DNA of 64,000 nucleotides from Stenotrophomonas sp. SAU14A_NAIMI4_8. GTDB lineage: Bacteria > Pseudomonadota > Gammaproteobacteria > Xanthomonadales > Xanthomonadaceae. The stretch is taken from assembly GCF_003086695.1 (NCBI RefSeq), contig NZ_CP025999.1:3486344-3550343 (forward strand), read 5' to 3'. The translations under genes and the position numbers were made by a program. The stretch's first letter is position 1; the number at the start of each line of letters is the position of its first letter. Positions 8,533-18,633 of the stretch are shown here, one piece after another. The notes beneath the pieces were generated by a model. It saw nothing but the letters and a program-made list of their open reading frames with translations. It was not told the origin of the DNA and searched no databases.

Positions 8533-8621
8533 GGGGTCAGAGCCCTCTCCCTTGGAGAGGGGTCCGACCCCTCGCGGTCATCGGGGTCAGAGCCCTCTCC
8601 GCTGGAGAGGGATCCGACCCC
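8533..8621. repeat. Two direct copies of a GGGGTC palindrome
   Basis: 39-bp palindromes at 8533-8571 and 8583-8621, each GGGGTCAGAGCCCTCTCC ... GGAGAGG...CCGACCCC, in the same orientation. They occupy the space just past the HAD phosphatase stop. The rest of 8367-8629 shows no gene. Confidence 0.85.
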
Positions 8622-8629
8622 TGGGTGGG

Positions 8630-9298
8630 TCAGGCCAGCAGGGTGAGCAGCTGCGCCGGTTCGCGGGCCAGATGGCCGGCGCCGGCCTCGGTCAGCTCGG
8701 CTTCGCCGCCAAACCCCCACAGCACGCCCACGTTGCGCACGCCATGGAAGCGCGCGCCTTCGATATCCATGCGGCGGTCGCCGATCATCCAGCACTGTGC
8801 CGGGTCCAGCTGCAGCCGCTGCAGGGCCTCGCCCACCAGTTGCGGCTTGCTGCTGCGCGAGCCATCGGGGGTAGAGCCGATCACATCGTCGAACAGGTGG
8901 CCAAACGGCAGATGTTCGGCGATACGGCGGGCATGTACCTCGTTCTTGGCGGTCACCACGGCCATGCGATGGCCCCGCGCATGCAGCGCACGCACGGTGT
9001 CTTCGATGTCCGGATAGACCGTGTGCTCACGCCAGCCCTGCACATCGAAGCGCTCGCGGTACAGCGCCACCGCCTGCTCCACCCGCTGCGCGTCGCCGAA
9101 CAGCGGGGTGAAGGTGGTGCGCAGCGATGGGCCGATCCACCCCAGCAGGGTTTCCTGCGGTGGTACCGGCTGGTCCATCTTCTGCAGCGCATAGGCAATA
9201 CAGGTGGTGATGCCCACTTCCGAATCGATGAGCGTGCCATCCATGTCGAAGAAGAGCGTGGCACGCCCTTCCTCGATCTGTTGCGGCTGGACCGACAT
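8630..9298 (-). CDS. HAD-superfamily phosphatase, phosphoglycolate phosphatase-like
   Basis: 222 residues. Motif I is FFDMDGTLIDSE (nucleophile and acid/base Asp), motif II is VVTAKN, and the motif III/IV region is SKPQLVG then MIGDRRMDIEGA. A helical cap lies between motifs I and II, as in Gph/PGP. It would hydrolyse a small phosphorylated metabolite; the substrate cannot be told from sequence. The start ATG overlaps the pgk stop (ATGA at 9295-9298), indicating translational coupling. That coupling suggests repair or clearance of a glycolytic by-product such as 2-phosphoglycolate. Confidence 0.85.
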   Translation of the reverse strand: MSVQPQQIEEGRATLFFDMDGTLIDSEVGITTCIAYALQKMDQPVPPQETLLGWIGPSLRTTFTPLFGDAQRVEQAVALYRERFDVQGWREHTVYPDIEDTVRALHARGHRMAVVTAKNEVHARRIAEHLPFGHLFDDVIGSTPDGSRSSKPQLVGEALQRLQLDPAQCWMIGDRRMDIEGARFHGVRNVGVLWGFGGEAELTEAGAGHLAREPAQLLTLLA

Positions 9299-10473
9299 CA
9301 GTTGCCGCGCGCAGCCAGGGCGGCCACGGCAGGCAGGGTCTTGCCTTCCAGGAATTCCAGGAACGCACCGCCGCCGGTCGAGATGTAGCTGACATCGCCG
9401 GCGATATCGAACTTGTCCACTGCCGCCAGGGTGTCACCACCACCGGCGATGGAGAACGCCTTGGAGCGGGCGATGGCGCGGGCCAGCGCTTCGGTGCCCT
9501 TGCTGAAGGCTTCGAATTCGAACACACCCACCGGGCCGTTCCAGACCACGGTGCCGGCCTGCTCGATCAGCTGCGCGTACTGCGCGGCCGTCTGCGGGCC
9601 GATGTCCAGGATCAGATCGTCTTCGGCCACGGCATCGACGGCCTTCACTTCCGCCGCGGCGTCGGGCAGGAACTGCTTGGCGGTGACCACGTCCACCGGC
9701 AGCGGAATGGCTGCGCCACGGGCCTGCGCGTCGGCCACGATCTTCCTGGCGGTATCCAGCAGGTCCGGTTCGTACAGCGACTTGCCGACCTTGTAGCCGG
9801 CCGCGGCGATGAAGGTGTTGGCGATGCCGCCGCCCACGATCAGCTGGTCCACCTTGTTGACCAGGTTGGCCAGCAGTTCCAGCTTGGTACTGACCTTGCT
9901 GCCAGCCACGATGGCCAGCAGCGGCTTGGCCGGGGCATCCAGCGCCTTGGCCAGTGCGTCCAGTTCGGCCATCAGCAGCGGACCGCCGGCGGCCACCGGG
10001 GCGAAGCGGATCACGCCGTGGGTGGAGGCCTGCGCGCGGTGCGCGGTACCAAAGGCATCCATCACGAACACATCGCACAGGGCGGCATACTGCTTGGACA
10101 GGGTTTCGTCATCCTTGCCCTCGCCGACGTTCATGCGGCAGTTTTCCAGCAGCACCAGCTGGCCCGGCTGCACGTCCACGCCGTCCACCCAGTCGCGCAC
10201 CAGCGGCACTTCACGGCCCAGCAGTTCGGACAGGCGCGCAGCAACCGGTGCCAGCGAATCGGCTTCGCTCCACACGCCTTCCTTCGGACGGCCCAGGTGC
10301 GAGGTGACCATCACGGCGGCGCCCTGTTCCAGCGCGCGCTTGAGCGTCGGCAGCGAGGCGGTGATGCGCTGTTCGGAGGTGATGCGGCCATTCTCGATCG
10401 GCACGTTCAGATCCTGGCGGATCAGCACGCGCTTGCCGGAGAGGTCGAGGTCGGTCATGCGGACGATGGACAT
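9298..10473 (-). CDS. pgk: Phosphoglycerate kinase
   Basis: 391 residues. Transfers phosphate from 1,3-bisphosphoglycerate to ADP. Clear signatures: [13 protein letters not shown] at the N terminus, [32 protein letters not shown], and the nucleotide-binding [18 protein letters not shown] 10473 is used; a TTG two codons upstream is also possible. It is overlapped at its 3' end by the HAD phosphatase gene. Upstream is a 634-bp repeat-rich gap with a candidate -10 TACAAT at 10523-10528. Confidence 0.96.
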   Translation of the reverse strand: MSIVRMTDLDLSGKRVLIRQDLNVPIENGRITSEQRITASLPTLKRALEQGAAVMVTSHLGRPKEGVWSEADSLAPVAARLSELLGREVPLVRDWVDGVDVQPGQLVLLENCRMNVGEGKDDETLSKQYAALCDVFVMDAFGTAHRAQASTHGVIRFAPVAAGGPLLMAELDALAKALDAPAKPLLAIVAGSKVSTKLELLANLVNKVDQLIVGGGIANTFIAAAGYKVGKSLYEPDLLDTARKIVADAQARGAAIPLPVDVVTAKQFLPDAAAEVKAVDAVAEDDLILDIGPQTAAQYAQLIEQAGTVVWNGPVGVFEFEAFSKGTEALARAIARSKAFSIAGGGDTLAAVDKFDIAGDVSYISTGGGAFLEFLEGKTLPAVAALAARGN

Positions 10474-10522
10474 GGGCAACTCTTTGGCTCAGGGACGGGA
10501 TGCCGGTGTACGGCAGACGGCC

Positions 10523-10528
10523 ATTGTA
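10523..10528 (-). promoter_or_regulatory. Candidate -10 box of pgk
   Basis: Read leftward, CGATACAATGG contains TACAAT (5 of 6 consensus bases), about 50 nt before the pgk start. The -35 region is poor. Confidence 0.35.
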
Positions 10529-11107
10529 TCGGGTGGTGGGGGGCCGATGCCTGCGGCAGGCAGAAGCGCACGGCAACAGCAACGGCCAGAGCCACAGCCA
10601 GAGCCAGAGCCGAAACGATGGCGCTTCCTGGTGCTGTGGGTGGGCCGGGGTGGTGTGGGCTGGCAGGGGACGCCGCAAGTACGTCCTTGTAGGCTTGGCC
10701 GCGGCATCCATGCCGCGGACACCCCTGCCAGCCCACACCGCCCCGGCCTCGACAGGTTCAGGGGCGGAGCGGACGGCAACGGCCGAAGCAAGAGCGGTCT
10801 GTGATGTCGGTTGGGAAGAAGGGGTCGGATCCGTTTTCCTGCGGAAAACGGATCCGACCCCGCAGCGAGCGCGCGCAGCGCGCGACCGGCTTTTGCTCTT
10901 CTTTTTTCTTTTCCGTGGGTGGCCGCCCCCGGAAACTGTCAGAGGCCGGGCGGGGTGGGGCCGCGGGGGTGTCCGCCGCATGGATGCGGCGGCCAAGCCT
11001 CCACGGACGGATTCACGGCGTCCCCCGCGGCCCCACCGCGCCCGGCCATGCGCGGCTTTTACCCGACCAACCGACCACCCACGAGGGGCTGCGCCGTTCG
11101 CAGGACA
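10529..11107. repeat. Repeat-rich gap with two long-palindrome copies and a GGGGTC palindrome
   Basis: No gene supported. Degenerate CAGAGC-type hexamers lie at about 10571-10606. Long palindrome: 27-bp arms at 10643-10669 and 10722-10748 with a single G-T wobble, around the conserved core CGCAAGTACGTCC...GCGGCATCCATGCCGC. Next, a GGGGTC palindrome with 19-bp perfect arms (822-840 and 844-862 of the 10,000s). Then a second long palindrome with 26-bp arms at 10944-10969 and 11022-11047 (one mismatch), its core in the opposite orientation. Confidence 0.85.
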
Positions 11108-12484
11108 CTACGCCGAAGGCGCGGGCTTCTGCTTCAGCAGGCTGATCGCCAGACCACCGACCACCAGCACGCCCAGCCCCAGCAATGCCCACAACAACCA
11201 TGCCTTCCAGTCGCGCTGCGGCTGCAGTGCCGCATCACCGGCCAACACTTCCGGGCTGCCTTCGAAACGCGCCAGCGTGGGCTGCCATGCCGGGTCGTTG
11301 CGCTGCCGTAGTTCTTCGATCAACACGGTGATCGGCGCTTCGGCACGACGCGCCGTGGCGCTGCCCACCGCCAGCGCATACGGCGCAGCCCCCTGGCTCA
11401 GGAACACCATCACTTCGGGCTGGTAACCCAGGCGCAGCGTCGGCGTGCCGCCGGTCTGCGCGGGGTCAGCCACCAGCTTCCAGTAGCGATCGCGCCAGGT
11501 GCCCGCCAGCGGCTGCGAGGCCGACTGCTGGCGCTGCCCCGCCGCGCCCTGCTGCAACTGATAGGCGATCCACGGCGCGCTGCGGCGCTGCCAATCGGCA
11601 TCGGCATCATCGCGGCTGTACAGGGTCCACTGCACCAGGCTGTTGCCGGTGCTGGCCACATCGGCGCGCGACACCGGGAAACGGCCATCCAGTTCAAAGG
11701 TGAATTCGCCCTTGCCCTGCGTGCGCGGCTGCAGCGGCACCCATTCCCAGGGCACGGTGGCCGGTGCCGGTGGCAGTTCGGCCAGCACGCTGCGCAGCGC
11801 CGGCAGTGCGGCACTGCCCTGCGGCAGGATACGCAGGTAGCGGGTGGTGCCATCAATCTGCAGGCGACGCTGCAGCAGGCGCTTGCCGGCGCGCTGCAGG
11901 TCCACCAGGGGCACGTCACGGGCAACCGAACGCCAATGCTGCAGATCGTCGCTGGCATCGACCTGCACCTGCGCCTGCAGCGGCTGGCCGCTGTCGGCCC
12001 AGTCCAGCACCAGCGCCGCCAGCGGCTGCTGGCCGAGCACGCTGGCATCGACCAGCCAGCCGCCCTGCCCGCTTGCGGCTGTGCCGGCACCCACGCGCGC
12101 CTCGACCCGACGCACGCGGCCATCGGTGTCACGCTCGGTCAGCAGCTGCAGATCATTGCGTTGTGCGTCGGCCAGCGGCGGCAGTGCGAACCAGGGCAGT
12201 TCGCGCTGCACCGGTGCCTGCGCCAGTGGCTGGTCCGGCGCCAGCAGCGCCGACGGCAGGGCCTGCCCGGCCGCGTTGAACACCTGCAGGTCGGCCAGGT
12301 CGGCTGTTCCTGCGCGGCGATAGATGGCCGGCTCCAGCACCACCCGGTACGCACCGGACTGCGCGCTGGACAGACTCAACGGCCATTGTTCGGCGTAGTG
12401 CTGGCGGTAATCGGTTGCCTGTGCGGCAACGCTGCCGGTGACGGCCATCAGCAGCGGCAGGACCACCGCGCTCCAGGTTTTCAT
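11108..12484 (-). CDS. DUF3999 family exported/membrane protein
   Basis: 458 residues. A signal peptide (VVLPLLMAVTGSVAAQA) precedes a large beta-rich periplasmic region. A C-terminal hydrophobic segment at about residues 425-448 (AWLLWALLGLGVLVVGGLAI) is followed by a short basic tail, so the protein is likely anchored by that helix with its bulk in the periplasm. It matches DUF3999, a family of unknown function found next to DUF2339. ATG 12484 overlaps the upstream DUF2339 stop (ATGA at 12481-12484), so the two are co-translated. The longer open frame upstream is antisense-like and lacks a start context. Confidence 0.8.
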   Translation of the reverse strand: MKTWSAVVLPLLMAVTGSVAAQATDYRQHYAEQWPLSLSSAQSGAYRVVLEPAIYRRAGTADLADLQVFNAAGQALPSALLAPDQPLAQAPVQRELPWFALPPLADAQRNDLQLLTERDTDGRVRRVEARVGAGTAASGQGGWLVDASVLGQQPLAALVLDWADSGQPLQAQVQVDASDDLQHWRSVARDVPLVDLQRAGKRLLQRRLQIDGTTRYLRILPQGSAALPALRSVLAELPPAPATVPWEWVPLQPRTQGKGEFTFELDGRFPVSRADVASTGNSLVQWTLYSRDDADADWQRRSAPWIAYQLQQGAAGQRQQSASQPLAGTWRDRYWKLVADPAQTGGTPTLRLGYQPEVMVFLSQGAAPYALAVGSATARRAEAPITVLIEELRQRNDPAWQPTLARFEGSPEVLAGDAALQPQRDWKAWLLWALLGLGVLVVGGLAISLLKQKPAPSA

Positions 12485-15135
12485 GCGTTTTTCTCCACGG
12501 TTGGCGCCGCCGGCGGGGCCGGCGCCAGATAGCCCACGACCGTGCACAGCAGGCCGTAGGCAATGAACGATGCGATGCCCAGCAGGTTGCCCAGGTGCTG
12601 GCGGTCGATCAGCACCAGCTTGGCCAGCACCACGCCCATCAGCACCGCGCCCACCATCCACAGCACGCGCTGGCCGCGCTTGGAGCCCCACACCCAGGCG
12701 ATCACGCCCAGCACGCTCCACAGCACGGTCAGGCTGGTCTGGGCCAGGCTGGAACGGGCCATGCCGGCGTTCCACGGCAGGCCGCCCCAGTGATGCACGG
12801 CGTGCAGCACGGTGCTGGTAAGCGTGACGAAGCCGACCACGGCCAGCAGCGGAACCCGCAGTCTGCGCAGTTCCATCGGCCCTTCGGCGCTGTACAGCCA
12901 GTAAGCCCCCAGCAGCAGTGCCAGCCATTGGGTCAGCTCGGCCGGGTTCAGCACGGGCAGCCAGGCCAACGGCGCCGCGTCGCCCGGTTGCAGCAGTGCG
13001 GCCAACCAAGCCAGGGCCAGTGCTGCGAACAGCGTGGTCTGCAACGGCGCGCGTGCGGCCGCAAAGCGCTCGCCCAGCGGCCAGCTCACCGCGTTCCAGC
13101 GCCACAGCGACAGCGCCGCCAGCAGCAGCCACGGCAGGGTGACCAGCAAGGTGGTCCAGCCCTGCGCCAGCGCGGCGGCATCGCCGCCCCACAGGGCCAG
13201 CAGTGACAACAGGCAGGGCCACAGCAGCAGCCACAGGAACTGCGCGATGCTGGCCACCCAGCCGTTGCTGCGGCGCAGGCACAGCAGGGTACGCACGCCC
13301 AGCACCGCAAACACCGCCCAGGCCAGCGCACCGTAACCGGCAAACGGCTGCGGATGGGCCTCGTTCTGCCACAGCGCCACCGGGAAGGCCAACGCCAGCA
13401 TGCCCAGCGCGGTCAGCCCCAGCGCGCGCGCGGGGCGACGGTGCTGCAGTTCGGCGGCCAGCCAGCCGGTCACCGCCACCAGCACCAGCAACGCATCGGC
13501 CTGCGACAGCAGCGGCAGGAAGCGCGCGATGTCATGGGCGAACCCACCGAACCACCACAGCAGGCCCCACAGGTAATAGACCAGGGCCATGTCATGGCGG
13601 CTGCGCTGCTGGTAGCTCCATGCCGAGGCAAACCCGGCCAGCGCCAGCAGCAGCGCGCCAATGGCCGTGGGGTTCAACAGGAAGCGGCCATCGCCGTGCC
13701 AGTAATCGGCGCCCACCACGAAGGCGAAGGCCGCGCCCAGCTGCAGCAGCGCGCCGGCCACCTGCGGCAGCCAACGCTGCTGGCGCAGGCCCAGCCAGGC
13801 CAGGCCCGCCCCTTCCAGCGCGAACACCGCGCCGGTGGCACGCGCCGACAGCGCCAGCGGCACCGCCAGCGTGGCAAAGCCCACCGCCAACACCGCGTGC
13901 GACTGCGCCAGCACCGTGTACGACGCCCGCGCCAGCAACGCGCGGGCCAGCACCGCATAGATCGCCGCCAGGCCCAGCGCACACAGGGCCAGGGTCATCG
14001 GCTGGGTGTGCAGCATGCCGGCCTGCAGCGAGAACGCTACCAGCGGCGTGCCGAACACCAGGCTGCCATCGACCAGGTCACGCCGCGCCGCCGGCTGGCG
14101 CCGCGCGTACAGCAGCGGAATCAGCAGGTAGAAGGCGAAGAACAGCAGCAGGAACGGTTCAGTACTGGCGAACTGCTCCGGCCGGTACTGCAGCACGCCC
14201 CAGAACGTGCCGATGCCGAAGGTGAAAGCGAAGCCGAGCAGGTTCAGTGCGCGCCAGGGACGGAACCAGGCAATGGCAAAGATGCCGGCATTGAGTACCG
14301 CGTAGTAGCTGAACAAGCCCACGTGGTTGCCGCTGCCGGTGGACAGCCACAGCGGCGCCATGAAGCCGGCCAGGATGCCCAGTACCGCCAGCGTGCGCGA
14401 ATTCTGCAGCACGGCCAGCACGCACAGCCCGGCCACCAGGGCGATGGAGCTGCCGAAGGCAAACCCTGCGTTGAGCAGTTCATAGCGCTTGAATGCGGCG
14501 AACACGGTCAGCAGCAGTACGCCGATCGCCCCGCCCTGCAGTGCCAGCGCGAACATGCGCCGCCGTTCGCGCTGCTGCCAGCCAAAGCCCAGCAGGCCCA
14601 GCGCGGCCACGGTAATGCCGGCCAGGCGCAGTTCGATCGGCACCACCAGCCAGCCCTGGTCGCTGACGTACTTCAGCAGCGCGGCAACGCCGGCCAGCAG
14701 CACCAGCATGCCGATCTTGACCGGTACGTTGCCTTCGGTGAACCAGCGTTTGACGGCGGCGGCAGCGCGCTCGATGACGTTCGGCAGCGCAGGCTCGGCC
14801 GGCAGTGGCGGCAGCACGGGTTCAGGGGGCAGCGGCGGCGGCGGTGCGGGCCTGCGCGGCGGCGGCGCGGGCGCCGGCGCGGGTGCGGCCGTGGCAGCGA
14901 CTTCAGCCGCCGCCTCGGGCACCGGCTCGGTCAGATCGGCCGCAGGTGCGCGCAGCGGCGCAGCGACGGGCGCGACCGCCGGCGGGGCCGCAGGCGACAC
15001 GGCGGGCGCCGCGGCCACGGCCTGTTCCAGTGCCGCCACGCGGCGGCGCAGCCCGGCAATCATCACCAGGGCCACCACCAGCAGCAGCGGAACGGCCAGC
15101 AGGGCCAGTACCGCCAGAACAATCAAGGCTTCCAT
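12481..15135 (-). CDS. DUF2339 polytopic membrane protein
   Basis: 884 residues. The N-terminal helix (EALIVLAVLALLAVPLLLV) is followed by a short coiled segment RRRVAALEQAV and a Pro/Ala-rich linker (about residues 35-125). More than twenty hydrophobic segments fill the rest. The motif KIGMLVLLAGVAALLKY after the linker is typical of DUF2339. Function unknown in the family; the shape suggests a transporter or cell-envelope enzyme. ATG 15135 has GGAGGAAA upstream; an in-frame open extension of 66 codons is rejected. It is translationally coupled to DUF3999 and sits between gapA and pgk. Confidence 0.82.
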   Translation of the reverse strand: MEALIVLAVLALLAVPLLLVVALVMIAGLRRRVAALEQAVAAAPAVSPAAPPAVAPVAAPLRAPAADLTEPVPEAAAEVAATAAPAPAPAPPPRRPAPPPPLPPEPVLPPLPAEPALPNVIERAAAAVKRWFTEGNVPVKIGMLVLLAGVAALLKYVSDQGWLVVPIELRLAGITVAALGLLGFGWQQRERRRMFALALQGGAIGVLLLTVFAAFKRYELLNAGFAFGSSIALVAGLCVLAVLQNSRTLAVLGILAGFMAPLWLSTGSGNHVGLFSYYAVLNAGIFAIAWFRPWRALNLLGFAFTFGIGTFWGVLQYRPEQFASTEPFLLLFFAFYLLIPLLYARRQPAARRDLVDGSLVFGTPLVAFSLQAGMLHTQPMTLALCALGLAAIYAVLARALLARASYTVLAQSHAVLAVGFATLAVPLALSARATGAVFALEGAGLAWLGLRQQRWLPQVAGALLQLGAAFAFVVGADYWHGDGRFLLNPTAIGALLLALAGFASAWSYQQRSRHDMALVYYLWGLLWWFGGFAHDIARFLPLLSQADALLVLVAVTGWLAAELQHRRPARALGLTALGMLALAFPVALWQNEAHPQPFAGYGALAWAVFAVLGVRTLLCLRRSNGWVASIAQFLWLLLWPCLLSLLALWGGDAAALAQGWTTLLVTLPWLLLAALSLWRWNAVSWPLGERFAAARAPLQTTLFAALALAWLAALLQPGDAAPLAWLPVLNPAELTQWLALLLGAYWLYSAEGPMELRRLRVPLLAVVGFVTLTSTVLHAVHHWGGLPWNAGMARSSLAQTSLTVLWSVLGVIAWVWGSKRGQRVLWMVGAVLMGVVLAKLVLIDRQHLGNLLGIASFIAYGLLCTVVGYLAPAPPAAPTVEKNA

Positions 15136-15217
15136 TGCGTGTCTTTCCTCCGCACCCGCGCCCCAACGGCAGCGGTCGACCCCGCCCATGCTACGGCATG
15201 CCCGGACCCCATAAACG

Positions 15218-15244
15218 ACGAACCCCGGCCAGGCCGGGGTTCGT
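15218..15244 (-). terminator. Terminator after gapA
   Basis: ACGAACCCCGGCC / GGCCGGGGTTCGT forms a 13-bp near-perfect stem with a one-base loop, 19 bp past the gapA stop, followed leftward by CGTTTAT. It would limit read-through into the DUF2339 gene. Confidence 0.6.
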
Positions 15245-15263
15245 GCGGCGATCTTCGCAGGCC

Positions 15264-16401
<1,138 letters not shown>

Positions 16402-16461
16402 AGCGTTAGCGCGGCGTGAGGCCGACACTGGCCCCATCAACCCCGCAACGAGAACACCCCC

Positions 16462-17091
16462 ATGCGCACGCATTCCCCCCTGATCCTGGCCAGCCTGGCC
16501 GCCGCCCTGTCGCTGGCTGCCGCTCCGGCCATGGCCCAGTCCAAGGGCGACTGGACGGTTTCGGCCGGCGTCCACCAGGTCGCACCGAAGTCCAACAACG
16601 GCTCGCTGGCCGGCGGCACCCTGAAGGTGGACGTGGACAATGACGTGAAGCCGACCATTACCGGCGAATACTTCATTGCCGACAACCTGGGCATCGAAGT
16701 GCTGGCCGCCCTGCCGTTCAAGCACGACATCAACATCAACGGCCTGGGCCGGGTGGGCAGCAGCAAGCAGCTGCCGCCGGTGGTCACCCTGCAGTACCAC
16801 TTCAACAGCAAGGGCAAGGTGTCCCCGTTCGTGGGTGCCGGCCTGAACTACACCACCTTCTTCAGCGAAGACACTACCGGCGCGCTGGCCGGCAGCAAGC
16901 TGAAGCTGGAAGACTCCTGGGGCCTGGCCGCGCATGCCGGCGTGGACTTCGCCATTGGCGAAAAGGGCGCCCTGCGCGTGGACATGCGCTGGATCGACAT
17001 CGACAGCAAGGTGAAGCTGGATGGCGAGAAGATCGGCACGGTGAACATCGATCCGCTGGTGTACGGCGTGTCGTACGTCTTCAAGTTCTGA
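16462..17091 (+). CDS. ompW: OmpW-family outer-membrane beta-barrel protein
   Basis: 209 residues. The signal peptide ends AAPAMA before QSKGDW. The mature part is a small eight-strand barrel pattern ending in the outer-membrane C-terminal signature VSYVFKF. Family hallmarks: GDWTVSAGVHQVAPKS near the N terminus, a PTITGEYF strand, and VLAALPFKHDI. OmpW forms a narrow hydrophobic channel and is linked to stress and anaerobic adaptation. A strong FNR-type box lies upstream and a Rho-independent terminator downstream, so it is monocistronic. Confidence 0.92.
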   Translation: MRTHSPLILASLAAALSLAAAPAMAQSKGDWTVSAGVHQVAPKSNNGSLAGGTLKVDVDNDVKPTITGEYFIADNLGIEVLAALPFKHDININGLGRVGSSKQLPPVVTLQYHFNSKGKVSPFVGAGLNYTTFFSEDTTGALAGSKLKLEDSWGLAAHAGVDFAIGEKGALRVDMRWIDIDSKVKLDGEKIGTVNIDPLVYGVSYVFKF

Positions 17092-17174
17092 GGAATGTTC
17101 TGAGTGCGGGGGCTACGCCCCCGCTCCCCCGTCTCGAGCAGCAACCGACCAAGCAAAAACGCTCGCAGCATGTT

Positions 17175-17202
17175 GCCCCGGTGTGTGTGCCGGGGCTTTT
17201 TT
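17175..17202 (+). terminator. Rho-independent terminator of ompW
   Basis: GCCCCGG / CCGGGGC stem with a 9-nt GT-rich loop and a run of six T residues, 83 bp after the stop. A second hairpin (GCGGGGGC/GCCCCCGC) sits just after the stop near 17104-17124. Confidence 0.85.
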
Positions 17203-17206
17203 GATT

Positions 17207-17312
17207 GGGCGGGGCGGGTGGATTGCTCAGGACCCGCCGCAAGTACGTCCGTGTAGGCTCGTAGGCGCCATCCATGGCGCCTGCGGTCCCGAGCAATCCA
17301 CCCGCCCCGCCC
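17207..17312. repeat. Long-palindrome element with perfect 22-bp arms
   Basis: Arms 17207-17228 and 17291-17312 are perfect reverse complements, extended inward by GGACC/GGTCC after one mismatch. The inside carries the shared core CGCAAGTACGTCC, GTGTAGGCTCG and GGCGCCATCCATGGCGCC. The arm sequence differs from all other copies while the core is conserved. It sits between the ompW terminator and the diguanylate cyclase gene. Confidence 0.88.
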
Positions 17313-17379
17313 TTCCCATTTCCGCGCGCGTGCAAGCGAAGTCAAAATCCGCGCGCATGAGTTGAGTGGGCATTGGGTT

Positions 17380-18519
17380 TCATTGGTCTGCGGCCACTTC
17401 CACCCGGTTGCGGCCGGCGGCCTTGGCGCGGTAGAGCGCCTGGTCGGCCCTGGCCAGCGCCTGTTCCAGGGTGTCGCCGCCGTCGTCATGCCAGCGCGCC
17501 ACGCCGATGCTGACGCTGACCACTGGCGCCGCATCGGAATCGGCATGGGCGATCGCCAGTGCCTGCACCTGCTGGCGCAGCTGTTCGAACGGTGCCGACT
17601 GCGGTTGGCCCGGCTGCCAATGGCCCAGCGCCACGAACTCTTCGCCACCATAGCGCGCCACCACCGAATCCACGTCGCGCAGCTGTGCAGACAATGCCGC
17701 GGCCACGGCATGCAGCACGGTGTCGCCGGCGGGGTGGCCGTGGTGGTCGTTGTAGCGCTTGAAGTAATCGATATCGATCATCGCGATGCGCAGCGCACCG
17801 CGCGGGTGTGGCGTGCGCAGGTAGTGCTGGAAGATCTGCCGGGCACGGCGGTCGAAGGCCCGGCGGTTCAGCAGGCCGGTCAGGCCATCGTGGTTGGCCA
17901 GTGCGTCCAGCCGCTGTTCGGCAATGAAGGTGGCACGTGCCTGGCGTTCGGAGATGTAACAGCCCACCATGCCCGCCACGTGCGTGGCCAGCACGAACAT
18001 CAGCGCCTCGGCCAGGGCCGGCCCGGCCGGCAATACGTTCACTTCGGCCAGCACGAAGGCGGCGCTGATGACCGTGCCATTGAACGTGGCGACCTTGAAG
18101 CGCAACCCGCACAGGAAGTAGTTGAACAGCAGGAACAGGCTCACCCCTTCATAGGGATAGCCGGTTTCGGCGTGGTGCGCGGTCCACACCATGGCCACCA
18201 GGGCCAGCCCGCTGCACAGCACCATGGCCCCGCCGATGTACTGCTGGTAGCGGCGCCACGCCGGCAGATAGGTCATCACCACGCCCACCAGCAATGCCGG
18301 CAGCAGCACGCCCAAGCGCCAGCGCAGCACCACGGCGCCGATGTCGGGCGGCAACCACTGCTGGTCCAGCGCGATGAACAGCAGCGAGAAACAGGCGGCC
18401 ACGGCGCAGGCCCAGCGCATGCGCCACAGCACCTGTGCATCAAACGCGGCGGCAAACCCGGATTCGTCGATCGGTACTGCGGTAACGCGCCTGTCGGTGC
18501 TGGTCATCGCCGTCCCCAT
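17380..18519 (-). CDS. Membrane-bound diguanylate cyclase (GGDEF domain)
   Basis: 379 residues from ATG 18519; a second ATG at 18507 follows a GGGGAC stretch and is equally plausible. The N-terminal half holds about five to six hydrophobic segments forming a membrane sensor without a recognised ligand domain. Residues from about 200 form a GGDEF domain: LANHDGLTGLLNRRAF, MIDIDYFKRYND, and the active site RYGGEEF near residue 291. It should make cyclic di-GMP from GTP. An RDVD sequence sits six residues before GGEEF rather than the usual five, so allosteric I-site inhibition is uncertain. Neighbours give no clue to its input. Confidence 0.9.
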   Translation of the reverse strand: MGTAMTSTDRRVTAVPIDESGFAAAFDAQVLWRMRWACAVAACFSLLFIALDQQWLPPDIGAVVLRWRLGVLLPALLVGVVMTYLPAWRRYQQYIGGAMVLCSGLALVAMVWTAHHAETGYPYEGVSLFLLFNYFLCGLRFKVATFNGTVISAAFVLAEVNVLPAGPALAEALMFVLATHVAGMVGCYISERQARATFIAEQRLDALANHDGLTGLLNRRAFDRRARQIFQHYLRTPHPRGALRIAMIDIDYFKRYNDHHGHPAGDTVLHAVAAALSAQLRDVDSVVARYGGEEFVALGHWQPGQPQSAPFEQLRQQVQALAIAHADSDAAPVVSVSIGVARWHDDGGDTLEQALARADQALYRAKAAGRNRVEVAADQ

Positions 18520-18633
18520 GCGTGGCCGCGCCAGCCTATCGGCAACCGGATCAACGCGGCGTCGGCAGCGGGCCGCCGGCGACGCGCCGCGTTGCGTCAA
18601 TTCCCTGTCCGGCGGCGCCGCTAGAATGGGCGG

